This document shows, in pieces, positions 18,247 through 27,629 of a stretch of 64,000 bases of DNA. The notes beneath the pieces were generated by a model, which saw only the letters and a program-made list of their open reading frames with translations, was not told the origin of the DNA and did not search any database. Position numbers and translations under genes: made by a program. The DNA is taken from positions 70,637 to 134,636 of the forward strand of contig CAVOSE010000026.1 in NCBI GenBank assembly GCA_963698775.1, given 5' to 3'. The stretch is from Thiohalocapsa sp963698775 (lineage in GTDB: Bacteria; Pseudomonadota; Gammaproteobacteria; Chromatiales; Chromatiaceae). Position 1 is the first letter of the stretch. Each line of letters begins with the position of its first letter.

Positions 18247-19461
18247 TCATGGGCGGAGATGCGTGCTGGGACGCAGGTCTGAATCGGCCGAATCGGAAAG
18301 TGCTGCAACAGCAACAGGGGCACGCCATGCCAGGACCTCGACGATCGCCGGCCCGATCGCTGCCGGAGGTAGCACCTGTTGGACACAGCCCGTGGCGATA
18401 GCGGCCGCGGGCATACCGAACACCACGCAGCTGGCCTCGTCCTGGGCGATGGTCATGCCGCCCGCGCGATAGATCTTCCCCAAGCCATCCGCACCATCGC
18501 GACCCATACCGGTCAGCAGTACGCCTAGGCCATTGCGTCCATACCGGGCCGCGATGCTCTCGAACAAACGGTCCACGCTCGGTCGATGTCCACCACCAGC
18601 GGGCGCATCGTCGGTGAGCAGGAATCGATGTCGAGCGTCCAGCGTCAAATGCTGTTTCGTCGGTGCGAGATGCAGCACGCCAGGTTCTGGGGCCTGCCCG
18701 GCATTGGCGATCTCGACCTTGAACCCGCTGCTCTCGCGCAGCCATTGTACCAGCCCGGGGAGAAAGCCATCGGCGATGTGCTGTACGCCGACTAGCGGCA
18801 CGGGCAGCGTCCGCGGGAGTCCTAAGAGCAACTCCAGCAGCGCGGCAGGACCGCCAGTGGAGGCACCCAGGGCGATGATCTTGACCGGAGCCTTGGGCTC
18901 GATCGTCCGCCGCACCCGCCGCGCCGCGATAGGTCGTTCCGCGCCTGGCCGATCGACGTCCGTCCGATCCGGGCCGGGTCTCTGGCCCTGGGTCGCGGGA
19001 TTGCGCCGGAATACCGAGACACCGGCGGCAACGCGAATCCTGCGCGCCAGGGCCACATAGTCGGCACTAGTTCCGGTCTCGAAGCCGCCCCGCGGCTTGG
19101 CCGTCACATCGATCGCCCCGGCGCGCATCAGTTCGAAGACGCTGTCTCCGCTGCTGCCGCTGCCATGGTTGGCGGACAGTGCGCTGCTGACGACGATGAC
19201 GGGCTTGGGCTGCGAGGCCATGAGCCGACGCACCAGGCCGAGTCCGTCCAGACGGGGCATCTGCAAATCGGTGCAGACCACATCCGGGTCGGTCTGCATG
19301 ATCAGGGTCAACGCCGCTTCGCCGTCGGCCGCGGTGCCGACCACGGCGATGTCCTTGAAACCTGCCAAGCCGCGCTGGAGCAGGCGCAGCGTCAGCGCGG
19401 AATCGTCCACCAACACCACGCGAATGGGGGAGCCGCTGCCGCTCCTGGTGCTGATGGCCAT
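18247..19461 (-). CDS. cheB: CheB chemoreceptor glutamate methylesterase
   Basis: 404 aa with a receiver (VVLVDDSALTLR; phosphoacceptor in CTDLQMPRLDGL), a linker and a methylesterase domain. The catalytic triad is visible as Ser in ALGASTGGPAAL, His in VGVQHIADGF and Asp in LLTGMGRDGADGL. CheB removes methyl groups from chemoreceptors and deamidates them, opposing CheR. The ATG shares its last base with the stop codon of cheA (TAATG), so translation is coupled. The C-terminal 30 residues are a variable tail. Confidence 0.92.
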   Translation of the reverse strand: MAISTRSGSGSPIRVVLVDDSALTLRLLQRGLAGFKDIAVVGTAADGEAALTLIMQTDPDVVCTDLQMPRLDGLGLVRRLMASQPKPVIVVSSALSANHGSGSSGDSVFELMRAGAIDVTAKPRGGFETGTSADYVALARRIRVAAGVSVFRRNPATQGQRPGPDRTDVDRPGAERPIAARRVRRTIEPKAPVKIIALGASTGGPAALLELLLGLPRTLPVPLVGVQHIADGFLPGLVQWLRESSGFKVEIANAGQAPEPGVLHLAPTKQHLTLDARHRFLLTDDAPAGGGHRPSVDRLFESIAARYGRNGLGVLLTGMGRDGADGLGKIYRAGGMTIAQDEASCVVFGMPAAAIATGCVQQVLPPAAIGPAIVEVLAWRAPVAVAALSDSADSDLRPSTHLRP

Positions 19462-21843
19462 TAGATCAGTCGCTCCAGCGTCGACAACAGCAGCCGATTA
19501 TCGAACCCACCCTTAGTGATATAGGCATTGGCGCCGGCCTCGAGACCGCGACGTTGATCCGCCTCGGAGGCAAGCGACGTCACCAAGACCACCGGCAGCG
19601 AACGTAGGCGCGGATCGGCGCGGATCTGCTCGGTCAGCCGCAGCCCGTCCATGCGCGGCATGTTTACGTCCGTAATCACGGCGTCGAAGCGCTCCGGTTG
19701 CCCCGCGCGTGCGCTACCGACTTGCGCGGCCGGCGCGCGCAGTCGCGCCAGTGCCTGAAGCCCATCCACGGCGATGGTGACCCGATAGCCCGCCGACTCC
19801 AACAGCCGCTTTTCCTGCACCCGTGTCAGCATCGAGTCGTCCGCCAAGAGTAGGTGATGTTGGCGCGCGTTGCCTTCCATATGCTGCTCGGCGGCCGCGT
19901 TCGACCCCGTGCTCGTCGCGGACCTGCCCGACGCCTGCGGGTTGGTCCGTGGATCGGCCTGCACCACCGCCTTGATCAGGTCGGTGGCCGCGAGTATCGG
20001 GCAGACCTCGCCGGAGCTCAGGATGGTGGCACCGGCGATGCCCGGCACCCGTCGCAGCACGCCGCCGAGGGGTTTGAGCAGCACCTCTTGCGTGCCGACG
20101 ACGGCATCCACCAGTAGCGCCACCTGGCGTTCGTGTTGACCGATGACGATGCACGCATCGGGGCCGTCGTCGCCAAACGTCGGTGCCCCCAGTTCCAGTA
20201 GACGCGCCAATTCCATCACAGACACGGCCTGCCCGGCGTAGTCCAGCGTCGGGCGTCCTTCCAATATATACCGGCTGTCCGAATTCAGTCGGAACAGGGT
20301 TTGTACGGCATCCATTGGTAGGCCCAACAAGAACTCGCCGACTTGCAGCAGCAAGATCCGTGTGGTGGCCAGGGTGCCCGGCAACTCCAGCGCCAATTGA
20401 AAGCCATCGCCGGGGGTCGAACGCGCCTGAATGCTGCCCTTCAACGCATCGATGGACGTGCGGACCACGTCCAGGCCGACGCCGCGTCCGGAGACGTCGG
20501 TGATCATCTGTTCGGTGGTCAGACCCGGTAGAAACAGGCTCTCCAACAGGTGTTCCCGGGCCTCAGGATGACCGTCGTCGCTGACCTTAGCCTTGTCGTC
20601 GGTGGTTGCTTCGCGCCGGCCGCTGCTGAGCCGCCGCAACGCGGAACGTACCTGCCCGGAATCGACGCCACGGCCATCGTCGCCGACCTCGATGTGCAAC
20701 ACGGAGCCCAGGCGTTGTGCGCTGATGCGGATCATCCCGCGCTCCGGCTTGCCGGCGATGCGGCGTTGCTCGGGCGTCTCGATGCCGTGGTGCACCGCGT
20801 TGCGCAGGACGTGCATCAGCGGGTCCTTGAGTTGTTCGATAACCTGCTTGTCCGCTTGGGTCGCGCCGCCCTCGATGACCAGTTCCACCTGCTTGGACTC
20901 TTGCTGGGCAATGTCGCGGACCATGCGCGGGAACAGTGCAAACAGCGTCGCCAGCGGCAATAAACGCGTGTTTCGCACGCCGTCTGATAGTTGTTGCGTC
21001 AGGTCTTGAAGCTTACCGCTGTCCTCGCCGAGCCGGTCACGCAGCCCGCCGGCCCGCGCCGACAGCTCGGCCAATTGCTCGGTCCAGGGCATTGCGTCGG
21101 TAGCGCCGCGCGTGGCGCGCAGCATTTCCTGACGTAACTCGTTCAACTCGATGTTCAGCCGATCCAGGCCGTCCTCAATCCGCGCTGCGCGCTGCTGAGT
21201 GACGATGAGCTCACCACAGAGCCTCAGCAGATCGTCGAGTTTGCGGGTATCGACGCGAATGGTGTCGATTTGGTAGGGCACGCCGTCCCCGCCGACGTCG
21301 GCGGGGGCATCCGCGGTCGTCGGCCGATCGGCGCTGGGCGGTGACCCCGATACGGACTCGCAGACGAGGTCGGGCACGGATTCAGGCACAGACTCCGGGA
21401 CGGGCTCGGTGTGCGTGGAATCATCGGCTGCGACGACCTGCGGCTCCGCCACTTTTGTTGTCTGGAGCCCACCCACCAGATCCTGTAGCACCACGCCGGA
21501 CGGCTTGCCGCTGATGGCCTCGATGAGCGAGCGCCCGCGCGGCATCCAGCGCCGGAAACAGGACCTTGAGCGCAGCGGCATCGGGCGCTTGTCGGCGGTC
21601 TCGCGCCGAGCGTAACACCTCCTCCATGCCGTGCATCAGCATCTCGATGTCCTGCAGCTCGAGCATCCGCGCGGCGCCCTTCAGGCTATGTGCATCGCGG
21701 AACACCTGATCCAGCGTCGCGACGTCGCCGCGACCCTGCTCCAGCGCCAACAGGCCAGCCTCCAACGCACTGATGTGCTCGTCGCTCTCGGCGTGGAACA
21801 GGCTGCGAAGCTCGTCGTCTTCGATCATGGTGGTGTCGGACAC
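19461..21843 (-). pseudogene. cheA: CheA-REC hybrid kinase with a +1 frameshift between P1 and the rest
   Basis: The gene is split. The first part (from GTG 21843 or ATG 21828) encodes the P1/Hpt domain with the phosphorylated His in FRDAHSLKGAARM, reading to AALKVLFPALDAARAL. The rest continues in another frame as IEAISGKPSGVVLQDLVGGL, then dimerisation, the ATPase (HVLRNAVHHGIE, DDGRGVD, GRGVGLDVVR), a CheW-like P5 and a receiver with phospho-Asp in ITDVNMPRMDGL. Skipping one base around 21525-21535 joins them, so there is one extra base or two missing. If real, the core kinase has lost its phosphorylation domain in cis; if an error, this is a normal WspE-like CheA of about 795 aa. The stop overlaps the cheB start. 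Confidence 0.85.
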
Positions 21844-22034
21844 TAGGCTAACGCGTCCAAGCGGTCGGAAAAGTCGGTATCCTTGCTGATGATGACCAGG
21901 TCATGATCGCGCGCGTCGTTCCAAATCTCAGTGTCGCTCCATGTCTCGCCGAGATCACGCATGTGCACGTACTCGCTCGTTGACCAGAGCGAGAAGCGAT
22001 AGGGAAGATTGACATCCATCAGGTAGCGCGGCAT
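21843..22034 (-). CDS. DUF5615 PIN-like toxin, C-terminally truncated
   Basis: 63 aa. MPRYLMDVNLPYRFSLW, HMRDLGETWSDTEIWNDARDHDLVIISKDTDFSDR match the N-terminal half of DUF5615 (Mut7-C-like PIN) proteins, predicted RNases normally about 110 aa. The C-terminal strand and helix are missing: the frame ends at a TAG next to the cheA start, after an odd LDALA tail. The start overlaps the DUF433 stop (TAATG). The acidic residues near the N-terminus remain, but a truncated fold is unlikely to be fully active. Confidence 0.72.
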   Translation of the reverse strand: MPRYLMDVNLPYRFSLWSTSEYVHMRDLGETWSDTEIWNDARDHDLVIISKDTDFSDRLDALA

Positions 22035-22297
22035 TACGCAACGCGCTGAAAGGTGTAGCGGTGGTTGAGCAGATCGGCGGCGAAGCGCAGACAGGCATCG
22101 ATGTCCTCGGGCGCCAATGACGGATACTGATGCAAAATCTCGTCGCGCGATTCACCGGCGCCGACAAGGCCCAGGACCGTCTCAACCGTAATGCGCAATC
22201 CGCGGATGGTCGGCCGCCCGTTGCACAGGTCCGGATGCACCGTTATCCGTCCGTCCAGATACGTGAACCTGGAGTCTGTGTCGTAGCCTATGCTCAT
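22034..22297 (-). CDS. DUF433 antitoxin-like protein
   Basis: 87 aa. RITVHPDLCNGRPTIRGLRITVETVLGLVGAGESRDEILHQYPSLAPEDIDACLRFA is the complete DUF433 helix-turn-helix-like domain, the usual antitoxin partner of DUF5615 toxins. The pair is inserted between an MCP gene and cheA of the chemosensory operon, with 123 bp upstream to the mcp stop that may hold its own promoter. ATG at 22297 begins a short family-typical N-terminus. Confidence 0.82.
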   Translation of the reverse strand: MSIGYDTDSRFTYLDGRITVHPDLCNGRPTIRGLRITVETVLGLVGAGESRDEILHQYPSLAPEDIDACLRFAADLLNHRYTFQRVA

Positions 22298-22420
22298 CGT
22301 TGCAGATACCTTAGTTGTGGAGACGTACCTAGCGCGCGTCAGCCGAGGCGACTCTCTTTGCCGAAGGTACCGCAAAATCTTAAACGACGGCATCCTCCGG
22401 CTGGAGGCCTATGCCATCGC

Positions 22421-23824
22421 CTAAACCATCGCCCGTGCGCGCTCGGCCACGTCGCGCAGTTGCTCGATGCCGCGGTTGGTCTGCTCCAGCGCAATCACGG
22501 TCTCGCCGGCGCCGGCATTGATGGCCTCCATCGCCTGCACCGCCTGCTCGATCGCCTGCGTCTGCTGATTGCTGGTCATCGCGATCTGTTGAATGCGCTC
22601 CGAGATCGCCTCGAACGCCGCGAGCACCTGCTTGAAGACGTCACCGGATCGGCCGACCACCTCCACCGCTTGATGCAGGGTCGCGAGTCCGCCGTCGCTG
22701 GTCTGCATGCTGGCCTCGGAGCCCTTCTGGGCCTGCGCCACCAGGGCGCGGATGCGCGCCGTCGCGGTCTTGCTCTGGTCCGCGAGCTTGCGGATCTCGT
22801 CGGCCACCACCGTGAAGCCCTTACCATGCTCGCCCGCACGGACCGCCTCCACCGCTGCATTGAGCGCCAACAGATTGGTCTGGGAGGCAATGTCGGCGAC
22901 GTCGATGGTGACCGAGTCGATCTGGTCGGCCTGCTCCCCGACTAGGCGCACCTGTTGCCCGATCGCTTCCACGTCCGCCTGAAGGCGCGCCATCTCCTGC
23001 ACCATGCGGTCGACACCGTCGCGACCCTCGGCGGCCTGCGCGCCGAGTTTGTCCAGAGTCGCGAGCGAACTGGTCGCCTGTTCATTGGAGCGCCGCGCGG
23101 AACTGGCCAGTTCGTCCATGGTGGTGGTGGTCTCGCTGACCGAGGCGGCTTGCTGCAACGCGATGCGTTGTTGTTCCTCGGCGGTGGCGGCCATCTCCGC
23201 GGCGGCCGTGGAGACCGCGTTCATCGAGTCCGTCAGCCGCGCGCCGAGGCGGCGCGCAATGGTGGCGCCCAGCAGCAGGCTGGCGAGCGCCGCCACGGCG
23301 ACCACGACACCGACAATGGCGTATGAGCGCTTGGCGTCTTGCCGCACCCACGCGAAGGTCTTATTGGACGCTTGGAAGGATTCGCCGATGGTTTGCTCCA
23401 TGGTCTGCGTGATGCGCGCGCCGATCATGGCAAAGTAGGGATCGGTCGCGGTGTCCTCGTCGCTGTCGGCGGCGCGGGCGACCGCCTCACGGAAATCCTG
23501 ATCGGCCGCCTTGAGGTTGTCGAGCATGGACTGGCGCTGAACCAAGCCGAATTCGCCGCGAATGGGCAAGGCCGGAATGTCCTGTTCGGTCAGTCGCGTC
23601 ATCAGCGTCCGCCATTGCTCCTCGCCGCGCTGCGTGGGGCGGCGGAACCAATTGTTGGACAGGGTCGATAGCGCGACGACGTCGCCGATGACAGGATGCA
23701 ACGGCTCATGCTGGTGCATCGTCTCGGCGAGGGTAAAGACAGCGAATCCGGTGAACGCGCCGACGGTCAGCACCGCGACGACCGAGACGGCCACCAAGAC
23801 CCTGATCTGTTGCTTGATCCGCAT
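22421..23824 (-). CDS. Methyl-accepting chemotaxis protein with periplasmic sensor domain
   Basis: 467 aa. TM1 (about residues 9-33), a periplasmic region of about 135 residues predicted to be helical (four-helix-bundle-like), TM2 (SYAIVGVVVAVAALASLLLG), a short HAMP-like linker and an MCP signalling domain with SQTNLLALNAAVEAVRAGEHGKGF and ADEIRKLADQSK. It follows the solute-binding protein gene by 20 bp, so the binding protein may dock onto its periplasmic domain. It has no obvious CheR-tethering pentapeptide. In a Wsp-like layout it would be the WspA-position receptor. Confidence 0.88.
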   Translation of the reverse strand: MRIKQQIRVLVAVSVVAVLTVGAFTGFAVFTLAETMHQHEPLHPVIGDVVALSTLSNNWFRRPTQRGEEQWRTLMTRLTEQDIPALPIRGEFGLVQRQSMLDNLKAADQDFREAVARAADSDEDTATDPYFAMIGARITQTMEQTIGESFQASNKTFAWVRQDAKRSYAIVGVVVAVAALASLLLGATIARRLGARLTDSMNAVSTAAAEMAATAEEQQRIALQQAASVSETTTTMDELASSARRSNEQATSSLATLDKLGAQAAEGRDGVDRMVQEMARLQADVEAIGQQVRLVGEQADQIDSVTIDVADIASQTNLLALNAAVEAVRAGEHGKGFTVVADEIRKLADQSKTATARIRALVAQAQKGSEASMQTSDGGLATLHQAVEVVGRSGDVFKQVLAAFEAISERIQQIAMTSNQQTQAIEQAVQAMEAINAGAGETVIALEQTNRGIEQLRDVAERARAMV

Positions 23825-23844
23825 GCAAGGCGTCCTGTGGTCGG

Positions 23845-24849
23845 TTATCGATTGATCGTCACGGCATCGGGATCGACCGCGGCCAGCGGCTCGGGGTCGA
23901 TGATCCGGAGCAGATTCGGGATGCGTGTCTGGTCGGTCAGCCCGTCGTCGATGATCCATTGTGCCTCAAACTCCATGCCCAGCAGCAGGGCTTGGTCGAG
24001 GAACAGACGCGGGCGCCATCCGCGCAACGCCGCGCTGACGTCGGCGGAGTCGCCACCGATGAAGCGGGCAATGAGCGCGGTCATACCGGCCGGATCAGCG
24101 TTCATCAATCCCGCGGCCTGCTCAAGGGCGCGCAGCAATGCGCGGACGGTATCGGGATGCGCCTGCAGATAATCGCGACGCACCAACAGCAGTTCGTATT
24201 GCGGGAACAGCCGGGGCTCCTTGAAGACGATCGCGTTGTCGCCGAGCAGCGCCTGTGCCTGGCCGATAAAGGGTTCGCGCATCGAAAAGGCGTCGATCTC
24301 CCCGGCTGCCAGGGCCTCGGGCAATGCCTCGGCCTTCAGGAACCGCACCGTCAATTGGTCGTGGGGGATGCGGTGCTTGGCGACGAACAGGTGCAGAAAG
24401 TAGTGCACGGCCGATGCCTGCTGCGTGCCGATGGTCTTCCCGCGCAGATCGGCGGGTGCGGCGATGCCCGCGTCCCGCCGGGCGATGATACTGTTGACAT
24501 CGTTGGCCTGGAAGATCGCCGCGATCACGGCGAAGTCTTGCCGATCAAAGGCGTTGGCGACCACCGGCGTATCCGCCGTGCTGACCACATCGGCGGCACC
24601 GGTGAACAGCCCCTCCAGCATCGCGCGCTTGCCGCTGGGATAACGGCTGATGCGCGCATCGATGCCCTCCGCCGCCAGCAGACCGCGCTCCGCGGCGATC
24701 TGCAGCAGCGCCGCGGAAGGCTGCGTGCTGATGCCGATCCCCATCGGCTCCGCGGCCGATGCGGCGACGCCCCACAACAGAACGACCGGCAGCAGCCAGG
24801 TCGACCAAGAGACGATCACCGCGCGGACTTTGTTCTCGGTACGTTTCAT
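23845..24849 (-). CDS. Periplasmic ABC-type solute-binding protein (NrtA/SsuA/TauA-like) within the chemosensory operon
   Basis: 334 aa with a signal peptide ending VAASAAEP. The NMT1/SsuA-like fold is shown by GISTQPSAALLQIAAERGLLAAEGI, RYPSGKRAMLEGLFTGAADVV, LRGKTIGTQQASAVHYFLH and IDAFSMREPFIGQAQALL. No permease or ATPase gene is nearby. It sits between cheW and the mcp in one operon, so I infer a ligand receptor that presents its cargo to the chemoreceptor instead of to a transporter. The ligand is unknown; relatives bind nitrate, sulfonates, taurine or pyrimidine precursors. It is a paralogue of the broken gene at 30498-31512. Confidence 0.82.
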   Translation of the reverse strand: MKRTENKVRAVIVSWSTWLLPVVLLWGVAASAAEPMGIGISTQPSAALLQIAAERGLLAAEGIDARISRYPSGKRAMLEGLFTGAADVVSTADTPVVANAFDRQDFAVIAAIFQANDVNSIIARRDAGIAAPADLRGKTIGTQQASAVHYFLHLFVAKHRIPHDQLTVRFLKAEALPEALAAGEIDAFSMREPFIGQAQALLGDNAIVFKEPRLFPQYELLLVRRDYLQAHPDTVRALLRALEQAAGLMNADPAGMTALIARFIGGDSADVSAALRGWRPRLFLDQALLLGMEFEAQWIIDDGLTDQTRIPNLLRIIDPEPLAAVDPDAVTINR

Positions 24850-24923
24850 GTTTTGGTTTCCGTGATTTGCTGTGTCATCTGTTGCGACCCGGCAAGAATC
24901 AGTGAGCCCCTACTGAGAGGCGG

Positions 24924-25583
24924 TCACGCCGGCCCGTCGACCACCAGGCCCCCCCATTCCAGCAACGCAGCCAGATCGACCACCGGCAGCGGGTGAGGCT
25001 GGCCCAGGCTGGCGCTAGGCCGGGCGTCGGCAGCGGTGCCCTGTTGGATGCTGTCGGCATCCAGGTGAACGGCGCCGCGCAGCCAACGTTCGCCCATCGT
25101 GCGTAGTGCCAGCGGCAGATCTTCGCAGGGATCGAGCCGGATCCGATTGATGGCGAAGGCGGCATCCAGGGCGATGCCGGTCCGCTGCCCGCCGAAACGG
25201 ATCACTGCCATCAATGTCGGCTCCCATAGGCCGGCGGTGGCCAGGCCGAGCGCGGCGCGAATGTCGACGACGGTGATGACCTCGCCGCGCAAGGCGCCGA
25301 AGCCGAGGATGTGGGGCGGCGTACGAGGGATCGGCACCAGCGGCCCGATGCGGACCAACTCCAGGCAATCCGCTGCCGGCAGGGCGAGTTTCGCACCGCC
25401 GATACCCAGTAAGACGAAGGTCTGGTGGCCGTGGCCGTCGGACCTCCCGGCTACCAGGCTGTAGCGGGCGGCGCGCGTCGCGAGCTCTTGGAGCGCGGTG
25501 GGGTCGAGGTCCTGCTCAAAGGCGTTCAGGCGCTGCTCCGGCAGATCGGAGACCTCTTCGGCGTTGACGGCGTGCAGCCGCAC
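24924..25583 (-). CDS. cheW: CheW-like adaptor protein (second of two)
   Basis: 219 aa. A CheW fold runs from about residue 50: TFVLLGIGGAKLALPAADCLELVRIGPLVPIPRTPPHILGFGALRGEVITVVDIRAALGL, with the conserved 'P-x-x-hhG-hxxlRG-hhxVhDl' core, and ends in PLPVVDLAALLEWGGL. The N-terminal 50 residues are an extra Glu/Ala-rich extension. CheW links receptors to CheA. It stands 11 bp from the preceding cheW-like pseudogene; together they match the two-CheW arrangement of Wsp-type operons. Confidence 0.85.
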   Translation of the reverse strand: MRLHAVNAEEVSDLPEQRLNAFEQDLDPTALQELATRAARYSLVAGRSDGHGHQTFVLLGIGGAKLALPAADCLELVRIGPLVPIPRTPPHILGFGALRGEVITVVDIRAALGLATAGLWEPTLMAVIRFGGQRTGIALDAAFAINRIRLDPCEDLPLALRTMGERWLRGAVHLDADSIQQGTAADARPSASLGQPHPLPVVDLAALLEWGGLVVDGPA

Positions 25584-25594
25584 GCGGGCCGGGT

Positions 25595-26077
25595 CTAGGA
25601 CCGCGCGATGCCGTCTTCCAGTGCGATCTCATAGGCGATCACCTTGCCGTCGTCGTTTGCATCGGTCGGTACGGGCAAGACCCGACGTGGCCGCGCTAGG
25701 GTGGTGATCTCATCGGCACGAAACGCCAGCGGATGCCCGTCGCAGTCGGCGACAACGGCGATGTCCGTCAGTCGGGCCCTGGGCACCGGCGGATGCCGCA
25801 GGCACAGCGCCGGACTCAACAAAGGCACCAGTTCGCCGCGCAGTTCGAACGCCCCCAGCACCTAGGGCGCGGTCTCCTCAAGGGGGGTCAGGCGCGGCAT
25901 GCGAAGGGCCTCGCGGACGCTGCCAGCGGGCAGGGCATAACGCATGCCCCGTTCGTGAAAGATCAGGAAAGGTTGGTCGAGGCGGCACTCGCTGGCGGGT
26001 TTTGCATCGGCAATAGACTCTGCTCCGGCCATTGCCCGATTGGCCGGCGTCACGTCGCTGTCGCTCGCGTCTTGCAT
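25595..26077 (-). pseudogene. cheW: CheW-like adaptor with an in-frame amber stop
   Basis: One open frame is interrupted only by TAG at 25862-25864. Before it: FLIFHERGMRYALPAGSVREALRMPRLTPLEETAP. After it: VLGAFELRGELVPLLSPALCLRHPP, then the second half of the CheW fold. CheW proteins usually have an aromatic or other residue at the interrupted place (pattern P-P-x-hhG-x-hxLRG); TGG to TAG is a single change. As read, the product stops at 71 aa and lacks most of the fold. It directly follows cheR (28-bp gap) in the operon. Confidence 0.82.
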
Positions 26078-26105
26078 AGGGTTCCAAATTCGGGCGCCAG
26101 GCCCG

Positions 26106-27629
26106 TTATCGCTCAGGCGGCGGCACTGGTTGGGTGTCGCTGCCGATCATATCTTGCCGCGCATCGACGGTGTTCAACAACTCGTCTAGGTACGCCTTGA
26201 GGGTGCCGACGCGAATGTCCTGGTAGGGCGGCTCCATGGCCTGCTCGTCGGGTTGGGCTTCCAGCAGTCGGCGCGCGGCACGGCGATGTCGCATGGCACG
26301 ATCCGTTTCGCCCAGCCGCTCCAGATGCGCCGCCGTGTCGAGGCAGGCCGGGACGAAGTCCGGGGCTAGATACAGCACCTGCGACAGTCTGCGCAGGGCC
26401 TCCGCATTATCGCCCTCGATCTCGGCGAGCTGGGCGAGCAGGTAGACCGGTCGGTAGTCCAGCGGGGCGGCTCGCTGGGCCTCGCGCGCGAGGTCACAGG
26501 CTCGGGCGTAATCACCACGGGCCGCGCAGGTCTCTGCCGCGGCCAGCGAATCCGTCTGGTGCATGATCGCCGGTGATGGCGCCGTCGCCGCCGCGCCCGC
26601 CATGGTGCGGGTCGTGGCGCTCGGCTCGGCTCGACAGACGGATGCCCTCGGCGTCGAGCGCGGTGTGCCGCCTGATGCGGGGATAGCGGGTATGGCGAGT
26701 TGTTCGGGCGATACCGCGCCAGCGGCAGCAGCGGCGGCTTTGGCCGCGGCTGGCCCCGAGGCCGACGTGCGTCGATAGACCAGGCCCTCCGGAAACTGCT
26801 GCGTTGCAAAGCAGTCGTTGGCGACATCGAGCAGTTCGCAATGACCTGCAACCAGCAGACCCTCCGGCCGCAGGGCCGCGCCCAGGCGCTGCATCACCCG
26901 CGGCAGCCGCTCGCGCTGCGAGTAAATCAGCACGTTGCGGCACAGCACCAGGTCGACGTCCTGGATCGGCGGCGGCCCGCCGTCGATCAGGTTGTCGGGC
27001 GCGAACCGCACCCATCGGCGCAACGTCTCACCAACGCGCCAGCCGTCGCCGGACCTATTGCCGGCCCCATTGCTGGCTGGCGTAAAGAACTGGTCTCGAC
27101 TGATCTCATTCAAGCCCCGCAGCGTCCAGCTCGTATAGACCCCGTCGTTGGCGCTTGCCAGGGCGTCGGCGTTGATGTCGGTGCCGAGAATCAGTACCTC
27201 CCAGCGCGACGCCTCCGGCAGTGCCTCGGCCACCAGCATCGCCAGGCTCCAGGCCTCCTGCCCACCGGCGCAGCCCGCGCTCCACAGCCGCAACCGACGC
27301 TGTGTCTGGCGTGCGGCGATGAGTTGCGGCAGGAGCAGGTGCCGAATCAGGCGCATTTGCCCAGTATCGCGAAAGAACCAGCTTTCAGCGATGGTGGCGA
27401 TGCGAATCAGCGCATTGCGTTCGGCGTCGGTGCGCAGGTGGGGCAGGTAGTCGCTCAACCGTGTCAACCGCAGGCGGCGCATGCGCTCCGCCACGCCTTG
27501 CTCGATGCGGCGTCGGTCGCGTGCACGCAGTTCCAAGCCGATCTCCATCTCCAGTTCGTTGCAGAGTTGTTCCAACTCTGCGGTCGTGCTGGGCGGCACC
27601 TTGGGGTCTGACGGCGTAGATGACGACAT
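26106..27629 (-). CDS. cheR: CheR methyltransferase with C-terminal TPR region (WspC-like)
   Basis: 507 aa. An N-terminal all-helical CheR domain contains ESWFFRD (about residues 82-88). The SAM-binding domain has LRLWSAGCAGGQEAWSLAM (114-132), ILGTDINADAL (147-157) and LVLCRNVLIYSQ. After an Ala/Pro-rich linker, two to three TPR-like helical pairs follow (ARGDYARACDLAREAQRAAP, GDNAEALRRLSQVLYLAPDFVPA). CheR methylates receptor glutamates; the TPR fusion is as in WspC. ATG at 27629 was chosen because upstream sequence in this frame lies antisense to the divergent GGDEF-EAL gene. It is the first gene of the operon. Confidence 0.9.
   Translation of the reverse strand: MSSSTPSDPKVPPSTTAELEQLCNELEMEIGLELRARDRRRIEQGVAERMRRLRLTRLSDYLPHLRTDAERNALIRIATIAESWFFRDTGQMRLIRHLLLPQLIAARQTQRRLRLWSAGCAGGQEAWSLAMLVAEALPEASRWEVLILGTDINADALASANDGVYTSWTLRGLNEISRDQFFTPASNGAGNRSGDGWRVGETLRRWVRFAPDNLIDGGPPPIQDVDLVLCRNVLIYSQRERLPRVMQRLGAALRPEGLLVAGHCELLDVANDCFATQQFPEGLVYRRTSASGPAAAKAAAAAAGAVSPEQLAIPAIPASGGTPRSTPRASVCRAEPSATTRTMAGAAATAPSPAIMHQTDSLAAAETCAARGDYARACDLAREAQRAAPLDYRPVYLLAQLAEIEGDNAEALRRLSQVLYLAPDFVPACLDTAAHLERLGETDRAMRHRRAARRLLEAQPDEQAMEPPYQDIRVGTLKAYLDELLNTVDARQDMIGSDTQPVPPPER

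Noticed and set aside
21500..21560. Programmed +1 frameshifting in cheA
   Set aside because: No slow stop codon, prfB-like slippery site or internal Shine-Dalgarno-like stimulator is visible at the junction; a simple indel or error is more economical.
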